The translations under genes were made by a program, and so were the position numbers. Shown piece by piece: positions 7,305-15,279 of a stretch of 15,279 bases of DNA (position 1 is the stretch's first letter; every line of letters begins with the position of its first letter). The stretch spans positions 1-15,279 of the forward strand of contig UZAE01001088.1 in NCBI GenBank assembly GCA_900617975.1, written 5' to 3'. Under the pieces are notes generated by a model, which saw only the letters and a list, made by a program, of their open reading frames with translations, did no database searches and was not told the origin of the DNA. Origin of the DNA: Rodentolepis nana (Eukaryota; Platyhelminthes; Cestoda; Cyclophyllidea; Hymenolepididae).

Positions 7305-10300
7305 GCTACAGTCCACTTTTTCAGTTATTTTACAACAATAGGGGAAGGAGGTAACGAAATATTTTAGCTATTAGAAAGAAGGCTTTATTTTTCTAAAATT
7401 GAAAATACGCAAACAGCGCTTAAAATGGAACACAGCTATCATGGTTCAAAGCTGCTGTTTTTTTAGACAACAGAGCATTGCTTGTAAAACGTTTAAATAA
7501 TAAATCTAAAGGCAAAATCCAGGCCATGGGTATATATATATATATATTTCGTTTTGGTTATACACTGCAATATACTTTGAACGCCAGTTGTTGTTAATAC
7601 ACTTCTAAAAATTAAGATTCTTGAACATTAATTAATAGTAGATGCTTAAATTAACTGAAATTCATGCTTCTGTAAACATGGATTTGTTGAATAAAACAAT
7701 TTCCAACAATTCTAGGCCTTTCGTGGCTTCGAGAGGCAATTTAAAGTGGCTTTCTTCAACCTCCATAAATATTAACTCTCTGTTACTATGACGGCAAAAT
7801 GGTGCAAGCACACGATTTTGAAATCTATGCAATTGGAATCTTCGCTTCCTAGCATGAAACGATTTAGGACTTATTTTTTTTGCAATATGGCAAAAATCCA
7901 AACGGCTTCAATTCGCGGTTTATGAGAACTCAAGCACAACTTTCTCCTCAATTACCTTGAAAAGAAGCCTTCTATCGGGAATTAAAGGCTTTTAGGGATC
8001 CATAGGTAGTAACGCCAAAGAAGCGTCAAATAAGCCGCATCGGAAATGCTCACTTGTCAAGAAAGAAATTATCATATTCAATACCGACCTCTTTCTCTCT
8101 CATTTCAACTAATATTATTTTATAATTTCTAAATCCTCCCGTTATTCAATTCGAGCACTAAGTTATCATTGGTGTCCCAAATAATTCAGACTCTATTGGC
8201 CCCACCCTGTCCCAAATAAGAAGCCTAGCAGCCAAGCGCATACCTGTATCGGTATATTAAATTTTGTCGATAAATGCACTAATTATGATTAATTTCGGTA
8301 CATATTAGGGGTTGGGGGGGGGGGGAATGCAATGATTTCCTGTGTGGTCAATGCGTTAGATGGTGTGGGCAGTACTTCCTTCTTCTTTAATGCAGCTTCC
8401 ATAGTTTTATAATAGAGATATAGTTACATATATATATTTTTTTCAATTTGGTCCATCTTCCTAAGGTGTGTTCTGTGGGAGGCAATTCGATTTATACTAG
8501 AAGGTGGGATTTGGCATATTTTGGCTACCCCCTACACTTTCATACCAACTCCATCAATATCAGGACAGAGCTTAAAATGATATGACCTTAATAACCCAGG
8601 TGCTATAGTGATGATTCACCAGAGAAAAAAAACCCACGTGTTCGAAATTACCACCTATATCGCTGGTCTGCAAATGAGAGTGCCAGGTGGAAAATCATTA
8701 ACGGAAGGAGGTATTAGAACGTTTTCCCTCTTCTTGTGGCATGGATTGAATAAGGGAGAACTGGGGCTCATTGAAACAAAGCGTTGTTTCGACTGTTTCC
8801 TATTTATTATGATGGATTATTCTTAGAAAACGGTCAGAGCGTCATATTTTTGCTGAAATGATATTCAAATATGAGAATAGACGAAATACTTATTTCATCA
8901 ATGTTAATACCCTTGGAATCTAATGTCAACATTGACAATGGCATTCTGACATATGTGGAGCTTCAACTGTATTTGTCTTTCACAAGGCCTATATTGCAAG
9001 TTGATGTTGGGTATAGCGTCAGATTGGGAGTTGGCCAATCGACACTACAAAAGTATTACATTCGTTTGAACAAAAATGATTCTTCCTGTTAGCAGGATTG
9101 AACTCCGTTGAAGCGGTGGTTTGCGTATTTATAAACGGGAGTTGCTATTATTGACTGTTCTAACCTGAAAATCTAAGTAGAGCTTTGGATTTTTGGAAGA
9201 AGTAGCAATAACACACAAATATATATGTATATATATATTGTGGGAAACATTTCAAATCCCACATATCACGAGCCAAATATCCTTTCAAGCAGCAAAATTA
9301 AATGATCATATTATTGCATGCTCTTGTTTAAATACTATAGACTTCGTCATCTTGATAAATGTATAGAAGGGGTGGGCGACAGACTTACCTCCATGTGGTG
9401 CACCCTGGGAAACGTATACAAAAAAGTCTATCAACCGGCAGTTGACTTCTGACTTTAAACTATCATGACCCCATTGTATGTCAAATTCGACCCCTTCCAC
9501 AGTACTCATCTTGCCTTTTCTCTGCCTTTATGTCAGTCTGCCTGTCTCTTTTACGTCTGTGAAACATCATTCTGTCCCCCCCCCCACTTCGGCTTTTTGT
9601 TACTCTTATGTTCCTCCTCCTCTCTGCGAAGCACGAAGTCCACTGAAGGGCTAATGATAACCATCAAAACGCCTTCTGTTTAAAAAAAATTTATAAGTTT
9701 TGTCCCATCAGTTACCCAGCTGTTATTAGATAGGCTACTCAAATTTATGGACAGCGGTCTTGTCTAAATAATGCCCATTCTCCTCTCAGCTATTCAAGTA
9801 GAAATCCTAACTCACCCGCCACTCTTACCACGAAATTTAAAGGAGTAGCATTTTGGTCACTTAATATTCATCCAGTCCACATAACCTGGCCATAGGGGAA
9901 GATGAATACATGTACATCAAACCCTCAATAAAAAAATGAAACGATTATGACTCACCATCCCTATCGGGTCTGGTATGTTCGTGCCAAAAACCAATAACGT
10001 GACCTAATTCATGGATAACAATTCCCTTCTTGTCACAGTTCTTTCCAATCGAAATCGCCTGCGGCTCATCCTCACTTCGACGACCGACGTATGAACAACA
10101 ACTAGAAAAGGAGGAATACAGCCTTTTAATGATACTATTAATACTTCGTATGCGGGCACAATTTGTGCGTCCTAGCAATATCCTTGGTGTTAAATTAACT
10201 TCATAGCATTTAGAATTGTGAATAATCAAATAATATTGCTTTAGTCCCATCAATGGGGAATAGAGTCATTCTATGTTCATTTAAGATGGTGTGCAATAGA

Positions 10301-13300
10301 CTTACCTCCACATGGTGCACCCTGGGCAACGTATACTCATACGGTAAAAAGTTTATAAACCGGCAGTAGAATTCTGACTTCAAACTACCATGGCCCAACT
10401 GCATGTCATATTCGACCCCTTCCACTGTACTTATCTTACCTATTCTCTGCTTTTGTATCGGTCTGTCGCCTTAAAATCTGTGAATCATTATTCTGTCCTC
10501 CCCTCTCGACTTTTTGTCATTTTGATGTCTCTCCTCCTCTCTATGAACCCCAAAGTCAACGAAAGGGCTAATGATAACTATCAAATAAATGCGTTTAATT
10601 AAGATTAACAAAAAATGATAATTTCCAGGAGGCTTTCATTCTCCGTATGCAATATTGCATTTGTACTTATATGGCTAAAATGAAATAGCTACCATTAAAA
10701 GCGAGTATCGTGTTTGACTTCTGACATTTTTTCTAAAGTGTCAGAAGGTCAAGCATTCAAATGAGACTGCCTATATGACCTTACAGTATAAGTATCAGTT
10801 CACTGCCATGATGTTGGAACGTCCTTAAGCCAATCGTGCACTAAAAAAACCACATGCAAATATTGACTTACCCGCAGGGTTTCACCGTGAAAATGATGTA
10901 GGATTTGTGTTGGGGTTCGCGTTCAACAAAACTCAAGCAGGTGTGATTTTCCCAGTGTCGCATGGCTTTCATTATAGTGGCTTTGGTTTCACCTTAAATG
11001 CAAGAAAACAAATGAAATCAGCGGTGTTTCCTCCCCCTCCCCCAACCCAGTGGAACAGTAATTTGCATGTCAAGTAAGTCATGGATGACAAAGTGGATAC
11101 TCTCTGCACAGATCACACTGGTCGGTAGAGGATGGCAAATTTCGAAATTTGGATGTGGATTCGGGATGCCTTTCGTCAACTAGAAGCTTGAAGTGCATGC
11201 AAATTAGGGAATTATTAGTACTTCTATTCATTTCACTCAAGTGCTTTAGGAAGAAGGCCTATCCTATCAAATAAGACTCTTTCTCCTCTCATGCCTTCTT
11301 GTATTCTGACTTAAATGTTGATTGTGAGAACACCGGCCTCTGTTTGCGCGCGGTCGATTAAAACGATGGCAGCTAAATCCCTATTCAAAGACTCCTTCAA
11401 CAATAGGGTGTATATGTATTCCCCCCCCCCTCTTAGAGCATTTTTGAGTCAAACATGGAACTCTTATCCATCAAGCGTTTTCGTCTAGAACTTTTAGGCT
11501 GTAGACATTTGATGCTAGGAAGCACTAATCGATGTCTCGATAAAATTATCCCTGTAAATATAAGTGACTGAGTTATTTGCTCCATAACTAGAGTGAGTGG
11601 AGAGTGGGGAAGTCAAACCGTTGTCAACAAATTGAATAATCACGCACAAGTCGGGTTCATCACAAGTGTGAAATAAAACAGTAAGACCTCAGTTTAGTTA
11701 TTTTAAAGCACTTCATATCCAGATGAATTAACTTGTTCAATTGTTGCGTCATCCAGCTCGATGTAAACAATGCCATAAAAGATGGCCCTCTGTCACCTGG
11801 TTTCAGAACAAGTTGTGCGTCATCGTAGGCTGTGGCAAGTAGGTATAAAAATAAATGATTTTAAGTCATAGTTTACTTCTTTTATATGGGGTGTGCGATA
11901 GACTTACCTCCACGTGGTGCACTCTGGGCGACGTATACGCATAGGACAAAAAAGTCTATTAACCGGCAGTTGACTTCTCACTTCAAATTACCATCACCTC
12001 ACTGTATGTCATATTCGACTACTTCCATAGTACTAACCTCACCTTATTTCCACCTTTGTGTCTGTCACTTTTACATCTTTGGAACACCCTTCTTGTTCCC
12101 ACCCTCTCGACTTTTTTCACTTTGGTGTTCCTTCCCCTCTGTGAAACCTGAATTCAACTAAAGGGCTAATGATAATTATCAAAACGACTGCCATTTTATA
12201 TAAATAAAATTCTTTTACATTGAATCGAAAAAATTCTTAAATATGTCGCTATTGACATTCGACTTCAGATTAAACGCATCAAATGAGTTCATTTTTTGTG
12301 TAGTGACCACCAAAATGGCATACTAATTTTCGCAGAAGCTGAAAGCACACAACTATGTGAAAATTGGGTGGCTGAGAAATTGCAGAAGAATCGTGTCATC
12401 GATAAATTCTTATGAAATAAAACAGACGAAGCGAAGGTGAGATGACTCCAATCGACTTTTTTCCAAGCGAAAGCAAATTATTTGTTATCCAGCGATTTTC
12501 TTATCTATATTTGGCAAAATAATGTCCGAAGAGAATCACTACAGGCGGAAACTTAATTTGAATGTGACGGAAAATTCTCTCCAACGCATCCGGATGCAAT
12601 GGATTTACATTTTGGACAAGATTAGGCATTGTTGACTCTACTAATTTAACTTACTTGTGAAGTTAGCTTGAATCACGTAGGGAATAACACCATAAGGCCA
12701 GGTCCTCGACTTGTACGCCGTAGCTGCTCGCCTTATCCTCCTCAATGGCTGATCTTCATTGCGTAATTCCATTCGATTCTCCTCATCAACCTCCTCGAGG
12801 GTTTTTAGACTTTCGTTCAAATTCCTTCGTTGCCTATTCAAAGACGTCTTCGTCTCCCTCGATAGCATCACGCGTTTCAGGAGATTTTGCTGTCTTTGAG
12901 TTAATAAGGCTAGCTTTGATTGGAGATTATTTTGTTTCTCTGTTATTCGTTTCAATCGACGAAGATATTTCTCCTGACTCAACGGGGCATTATTATCCAC
13001 AGCCTCCTTTCTGTTTCTTTGACGTGTTCGGCGAAAACGACGTCTTCGTTCTTTTTGCAACTCGTGGGTGCCCTTATTGCTAAGGCGTAGAGGCTTTTGT
13101 CGGGGGCTATTTTTAGCTCTATAGAAGTCAAAAAATGCGGGTGCTTATCTATCGTCTAACCGTAGACCAGTGATACTTTCATGCATAAAGTTACAGTGAC
13201 TCGCAGGAGGCTAATTTTGGCGCGATAAAAGGAGGACAAACTAAGGGTGGAAGGATTAGCAGCTAAAGCTTCTTTACTCCAAAGTGATACCTCAATCGAG

Positions 13301-14124
13301 GAAGTTTAGTGAATATATTAAATGAGGGTACTCGGAAATGCGGATGTAGATGTTTCCGTTGTAAATAGACTTCTTAATGATAACTGCCATAGTTGTCCAC
13401 CAATGTTAAAAGAACTTCAAAACCAACCGAACTATATCTTGTTTATTCAAATTAGGAAATAGTGTTGCGTAATTGAATAATTAAATAAAGTCGAAGAAAG
13501 TGGTGCAATTTCATCAAATACAAGATCATAATTAATAAAATATCCCTAATATGTAATAAATAATGAATCTACTACAAATTTATTATATTTGAAATATAAA
13601 AAATGAAAATTGAATTTTTAATTTTAGGAATTTCTAAAGGTGGAGGTCTTATTTATTCACTTTAGAGCTTTGACATTTAAAATGTCAAAAAAGTGCCTCC
13701 CTTTTGGGTACTTTCAAAATAAGACGGTGAAAACGACATTCATTGCCTTAATTATGTCTGACTTTTGTGAATAAAAGTATGTCTTCCTACTAATCTACAA
13801 AAATATTATCATTATTATTATAAAAAAGACATTGCACTTTACAAGCAAAAAATAGCAAAGTCGTAGAATCAAATTGTAATCACTTTAACCATTGACAATA
13901 TCGATGAGATTGAGCTTACAACTTATCAGAACTCCGGTTAGTCATTGCATTAGTCCTGGCGTTGAAATTCGATTGAGGCCTATCCCTCATATCAGACGTT
14001 TTGAGATCATAATTCGCCGAATGTTCTATCCACTCTTGAATCGGTCTTTTGGCGACAACGCCATACCGTTCGATCATGTTATCAGCTTCGGCATCTGATA
14101 AAGCGATATCTCCAGTATATCCAC
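4288..14124 (-). CDS. Tolloid/BMP1-like astacin metalloproteinase, partial, seven exons
   Basis: Secreted zinc endopeptidase of the tolloid/BMP1 family. Known members cleave procollagens and BMP antagonists such as chordin/Sog in the extracellular space. Coding is join(14124-13920, 13079-12655, 10992-10872, 10101-9956, 7255-6995, 5136-4471, 4433-4288) on the minus strand. All junctions are GT-AG with compatible phases, giving about 657 residues with no internal stop. Order: prodomain (1-186), furin-type site RRIRR, astacin domain (187-386), CUB1 (388-608), start of CUB2 (611-657). Catalytic features are [13 protein letters not shown] (281-293), RPDRD (295-299), the Met-turn SIMHY (336-340) and the tolloid-type Cys cluster [11 protein letters not shown] (249-259). 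The 5' end with signal peptide and the 3' end with the rest of CUB2 and EGF/CUB repeats lie outside. CUB domains separate it from plain astacins. Whether it is tolloid or a tolkin-like paralogue cannot be decided, so no symbol is given. Confidence 0.93.
4434..4470 (-). other. Ultra-short 37-nt intron between exons F and G
   Basis: On the minus strand the sequence runs from GTAAGAAC to CTGATTAG, 37 nt in total. It starts with a near-consensus donor and ends with TAG. Removing it joins GAATACCAAG to CTGTTTGTGGAGG, which restores the CUB1-to-CUB2 reading frame (EYQ-A-VCGGE). It must be removed: 37 is not a multiple of three, and read-through runs out of frame into a stop 36 codons into the following sequence. 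A branch point would have to lie in TTTATAAC or CTGAT, very close to the acceptor. Confidence 0.85.
4471..5136 (-). CDS. Tolloid-like exon F: CUB1 domain with long insertions
   Basis: A 666-nt exon, residues about 387-609. The acceptor is AAATTTTAG (AG at 5138-5137) and the donor is GTAAGA at 4470-4465. It starts [16 protein letters not shown], the first strand of CUB1. It ends with [40 protein letters not shown] and GFVAEYQ, which match tolloid CUB1. The four CUB cysteines are about C388, C506, C551 and C573. The first two are 118 residues apart, against roughly 25-30 in BMP1, because about 100 polar, uncharacterised residues (404-505) replace a loop of about 11. A second insertion of about 18 residues, rich in Ser and Gln, precedes C551. 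The frame stays open throughout and codon composition looks coding, but an internal intron cannot be excluded by eye. LNFT is a possible glycosylation sequon. Confidence 0.92.
5137..6994 (-). other. Intron between exons E and F
   Basis: A 1.86-kb GT-AG intron. Apart from SINE copy 2 (6088-6481) it is very AT-rich, most markedly at about 5400-5900. Short open frames there encode low-complexity Lys/Asn/Phe/Ile-rich peptides and are not supported as genes. Confidence 0.85.
6088..6481 (+). mobile_element. SINE-like element copy 2, with internal duplication
   Basis: Sits in the intron between exons E and F. It shows the same 5' start (GTGTGCGATGGACTTACCTC) and 3' end (AAAGGGCTAATGATAACCAT) as the other copies. 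It is flanked by CTATTGAA at 6080-6087 and 6482-6489, an 8-bp duplication preceded by TT on both sides. It is longer than its relatives because a roughly 47-bp block (CTCGAATTTTTCTCACTTTG through CTCCCCTCTG) is present twice in tandem at about 6300-6388. The 3' end also has an extra GCCAACTATCACAATGGCTGCC. The minus strand carries GGAG|GTAAGT, with the GTAAGT at 6107-6102. Confidence 0.87.
6995..7255 (-). CDS. Tolloid-like exon E: astacin domain, C-terminal half
   Basis: Residues about 300-387. The acceptor is TTTGGTTTAG (AG at 7257-7256) and the donor is GTGAGT at 6994-6989. It encodes [20 protein letters not shown], then [17 protein letters not shown] with the Met-turn M338 and the conserved Y340, and ends in [14 protein letters not shown] and NKLYGCP, the conserved end of the tolloid protease domain. 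The unusual point is ACCPRPPIG at 358-366: two adjacent cysteines in a loop where the BMP1 relatives I know have none. The split Ser codon at the 3' end joins to exon F to give GCPSCGRTL, closely matching the family's CPACGETL-type junction. Confidence 0.96.
7271..7300. repeat. (TA)15 microsatellite
   Basis: Thirty bases of uninterrupted TA about 16 bases upstream (gene sense) of the exon E acceptor AG at 7257-7256. The purine-alternating run takes the place of a pyrimidine tract, leaving only a short TTTGGTTTAG before the exon. Confidence 0.97.
7531..7547. repeat. Short (TA)n microsatellite
   Basis: Eight TA units plus one base, after GGCCATGGG. Confidence 0.95.
8314..8325 (+). repeat. G12 mononucleotide run
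   Basis: Longest of at least eight C/G runs of 8 or more bases in the window. Others are at 83-91, 707-716 offset by 1000 (that is 1707-1716), 2476-2486, 3519-3526, 9576-9585, 11421-11430 and 15272-15279. Confidence 0.95.
9219..9239. repeat. Interrupted (AT)n microsatellite
   Basis: AT repeats broken by one TG near 9227. It lies about 130 bases upstream of SINE copy 3. Confidence 0.9.
9369..9689 (+). mobile_element. SINE-like element copy 3
   Basis: Sits in the intron between exons D and E. It starts GGGGTGGGCGACAGACTTAC and ends AAGGGCTAATGATAACCATC with a degenerate A-rich tail. It carries a 10-base C run at 9576-9585 in place of the shorter C stretch in other copies. No convincing target-site duplication is visible, only a loose AATGTATAGAAG/AATTTATAAG similarity. 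The minus strand has GGAG|GTAAGT, with the GTAAGT at 9388-9383. Confidence 0.85.
9956..10101 (-). CDS. Tolloid-like exon D: zinc-binding active site
   Basis: Residues about 251-300. The acceptor follows a TTCCTCCTTTTCTAG tract (AG at 10103-10102) and the donor is GTGAGT at 9955-9950. The exon completes the tolloid-specific Cys-rich loop (GCCSYVGRR). It then encodes [20 protein letters not shown] and the rest of the astacin signature HExxHxxGFxHE, followed by HTRPDRD. H281, H285 and H291 are the zinc ligands and E282 is the catalytic base, by family analogy. All catalytic residues are intact, so the protease should be active. The substitution-free match to the tolloid consensus here is the strongest single piece of evidence for the gene. 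Confidence 0.97.
10102..10871 (-). other. Intron between exons C and D
   Basis: A 770-bp intron with SINE copy 4 at 10288-10598 taking up about 40 percent of it. The rest is unremarkable AT-rich sequence. Confidence 0.88.
10288..10598 (+). mobile_element. SINE-like element copy 4, with target-site duplication
   Basis: Sits in the short intron between exons C and D, only about 190 bp upstream of the exon D acceptor in gene sense. It shows the shared 5' block (GGTGTGCAATAGACTTACCT) and 3' block (AAAGGGCTAATGATAACTAT). It is flanked by TTAAGAT at 10281-10287 and 10599-10605. The minus strand has GGAG|GTAAGT, with the GTAAGT at 10305-10300. Confidence 0.85.
10872..10992 (-). CDS. Tolloid-like exon C: astacin domain, N-terminal half
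   Basis: A 121-nt exon that holds no long open frame by itself, found by looking for the piece missing between exons B and D. The acceptor is a T-rich tract ending in TTTAAG (AG at 10994-10993) and the donor is GTAAGT at 10871-10866. It enters in phase 1 and leaves in phase 2, matching both neighbours. The translation runs through [17 protein letters not shown] and [10 protein letters not shown], which are standard tolloid catalytic-domain segments. It contributes the first conserved Cys of the domain (HTC) and the PC of the PCGCC cluster. NHT is a possible N-glycosylation sequon. Confidence 0.93.
10993..12654 (-). other. Intron between exons B and C
   Basis: A 1.66-kb intron holding SINE copy 5 (11888-12209), a C run (11421-11430) and a C-rich stretch near 11031-11046. 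No other feature is visible in 11050-11880 or 12220-12650. Confidence 0.88.
11888..12209 (+). mobile_element. SINE-like element copy 5, with target-site duplication
   Basis: Sits in the intron between exons B and C. It starts GGGGTGTGCGATAGACTTAC and ends AAAGGGCTAATGATAATTAT followed by an A-rich tail. It is flanked by an 11-bp near-perfect duplication, TTCTTTTATAT (11877-11887) and TTCTTTTACAT (12210-12220). The minus strand has GGAG|GTAAGT, with the GTAAGT at 11907-11902. Confidence 0.87.
12655..13079 (-). CDS. Tolloid-like exon B: basic coiled-coil prodomain, furin site, start of protease
   Basis: Residues about 70-211. The acceptor AG is at 13081-13080 and the donor GTAAGT at 12654-12649. 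The exon opens with a very basic stretch ([16 protein letters not shown], about 78-93). It is followed by a Lys/Arg/Gln/Glu/Leu-rich segment (about 105-180) with regularly spaced leucines, which I read as an amphipathic helix or coiled coil. Then come RRIRR (182-186), a proprotein-convertase site, and AAT, the expected mature N-terminus. The sequence [11 protein letters not shown] matches the conserved start of the BMP1 catalytic domain. NFT at the 3' end is an N-glycosylation sequon. The coiled-coil prodomain is unlike the short prodomain I know from vertebrate BMP1. The exon carries no start codon of its own; translation enters from exon A. Confidence 0.93.
13080..13919 (-). other. Intron between exons A and B
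   Basis: An 840-bp intron and the only fully contained long intron without a SINE copy. It becomes strongly AT-rich at about 13480-13630. Nothing else is identified. Confidence 0.85.
13920..14124 (-). CDS. Tolloid-like exon A: prodomain, N-terminal part
   Basis: First exon visible in the window, encoding about residues 1-69. The acceptor is a pyrimidine-rich stretch ending in TATAG (AG at 14126-14125). The donor is GTAAGC at 13919-13914. It enters in phase 1 and leaves in phase 2, and the split codon (TT + C) is completed exactly by the next exon. It encodes [20 protein letters not shown] and continues with polar sequence. The short motif resembles the GDIAL motif near the start of tolloid and BMP1 prodomains, which fixes the family and the direction. 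No signal peptide is present, so at least one upstream exon must lie beyond the right end of the window. Prodomains are otherwise poorly conserved; the assignment rests on GDIAL and on phase matching. Confidence 0.8.
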
Positions 14125-15279
14125 CTATAGAAAGGCAAGCAATTGACACTGATTATGCATTTTCAGGCGAAAACCAAAAGTAAACATCGCTATCAATGCA
14201 ATAAGATATTGGAATAGCCAAGACCTATAACTGCTTCCTCTATTTAATTTCCTACAGTTGCCCCCCTCCCCCCGCCCCAGATACAACTTTTCGTTAAATT
14301 TAAGAGCATTTCAAAATTTTATTTGAGGTCTTCTAAGGTCAAAACTGGTCACCTTGGCGGCGACCGATTTCATTTACAAGGTTCTAACAGTGACGGAGTC
14401 AAACATGCAATTCGCGTCAACGGCCTCAGGAACTATACGCTATTGAGTACTATCTAGCGTCAAACGCAAACCAAATTGGGAAAAGTCATTCCAAATTTGA
14501 AATTGGGTTATCTTATTCAGTAATAAGGGGGGTAAGATAATCTCTAAGTTTTATCAAATGCATTCTTGTAATAACAATGAATTTTTCAACCGACAGACAC
14601 TTTCTCCAAATTGTTCATAAATTATAAGCCATTCAGAAGAGAGGGAGAGAGAGGACGGAAGTTAATTAACTAATTCAATTAATCATTTAAAATCATTAAT
14701 AATTCCCATAGTTTCTTCTTCTAAGCCTTAATTTGGATTTCAACAAAAGTAAAATTCGACTGAGAGGTGGATGTCAAATTTTTACTCTACTTTACCATAA
14801 TAGTAAAAATTTTTCGAATCAGGTAAATTATTGATTTAAACCGCAATTCGTGAACTTAATAAAAAAATAATGTATTGCTTTACATTGTCTAGATTACATT
14901 CTGAAGGAAATATCAAGACAAATGACGTAATATTCCATCAACAACTGATCAAACTAAGTAAAGTGATAATCAAAATTACCTATTTAAGTCTCGACATACG
15001 CTTTCCCTAAATAACCATTTAAATTTTCCCAAGAGAAATAATTTATGCAAAATTTAGACGGTGGGTGCAAGTACACAAGGAGACCTAATTTTGGGAAAAT
15101 TTCCCTCTTTTAGAAGGGCAGAAAAACACCCCACACAAATGTCCCATCTTATCAGTTCGCGTTATTTGTAACCTAAAGGCATTGGGATGAATCGACAAAA
15201 ATGCGATATAGTAATGAATCACTAGGTAATTCTCACGAAAGGCTACAAAGTACATACCCTTAACCCCCTATCCCCCCCC
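14125..15279 (-). other. Upstream intron of the tolloid-like gene, continuing off the window
   Basis: Lies upstream of exon A in gene sense. It includes a pyrimidine-rich C-run tract (14261-14279) and a short GA-rich stretch (about 14637-14657), and the window ends in a C run. I saw no signal-peptide exon, promoter or start codon context I could defend. Confidence 0.6.

Larger units (their letters stand above)
7256..9955 (-). other. Intron between exons D and E
   Basis: A 2.7-kb intron, the largest one fully inside the window. It carries SINE copy 3 (9369-9689), TA microsatellites (7271-7300, 7531-7547, about 9219-9239) and a 12-base G run at 8314-8325. Short open frames at about 7662-7901 (minus) and 8608-9092 (plus) resemble nothing known and have no supporting signals. 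Stretch 7950-8300 shows nothing identifiable. Confidence 0.85.

Noticed and set aside
7662..7901. 79-codon minus-strand frame in the D-E intron
   Set aside because: Not astacin or CUB-like, would interrupt the verified D-to-E phase, and has no supporting signals.
8608..9092. Two consecutive plus-strand frames of 72 and 73 codons in the D-E intron
   Set aside because: No family resemblance, no splice or promoter context, and lengths within chance expectation for this much sequence.
429..12209. Short tandem-like recurrence of the repeat as a CRISPR-like or satellite array
   Set aside because: Copies are 0.6-5 kb apart, have separate target-site duplications and A-rich tails, and fit retroposition.
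12745..13083. 112-codon open frame on the plus strand
   Set aside because: It is the antisense shadow of prodomain exon B, whose frame, splice sites and furin motif are well supported.

Overview
This is an AT-rich eukaryotic genomic window, most likely from an arthropod. Within arthropods a crustacean or copepod is a weak guess. The evidence is spliced coding exons with GT-AG introns, an I-superfamily LINE relic with RNase H, and a SINE-like repeat family. There are no bacterial-style operons. The main gene is on the minus strand and reads right to left.

That gene is a tolloid/BMP1-type astacin metalloproteinase. Seven exons can be placed by hand, and every junction has GT-AG borders and a matching reading phase: 14124-13920, 13079-12655, 10992-10872, 10101-9956, 7255-6995, 5136-4471 and 4433-4288. 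Joined, they give about 657 residues: the end of the prodomain, a furin-type site, a complete zinc-binding astacin domain, CUB1 and the first half of CUB2. The signal-peptide exon should lie to the right of the window. The rest of CUB2 and the usual EGF and CUB modules should lie to the left. Three features of the gene stand out: a 37-nt intron splitting CUB1 from CUB2, a roughly 90-residue insertion plus a smaller one inside CUB1, and a very basic, helical, probably coiled-coil prodomain.

The rest is intronic or flanking DNA rich in repeats. One roughly 320-bp SINE-like family has five complete copies (429-755, 6088-6481, 9369-9689, 10288-10598, 11888-12209), and the tail of a sixth opens the window. 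All six point the same way, antisense to the protease gene. Four complete copies sit one each in four successive introns and the fifth lies in the long 3' intron. Four copies have recognisable target-site duplications. Every complete copy carries a consensus 5' splice site (AG|GTAAGT) on the protease-sense strand. A 5'-truncated I-type LINE at about 1166-1773 ends in a 3' tail resembling the SINE tail, so it or a relative probably mobilises the SINE.

Other content: (TA)n microsatellites, frequent mononucleotide C/G runs, an inverted repeat with a G-quadruplex-capable arm at 3421-3542, and two GC-richer patches (about 3190-3420 and 3800-3960) that I could not identify. I found no tRNA, rRNA or CRISPR. 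I also found no new multi-gene system; the novelty lies in the gene's architecture and its interplay with the repeats.
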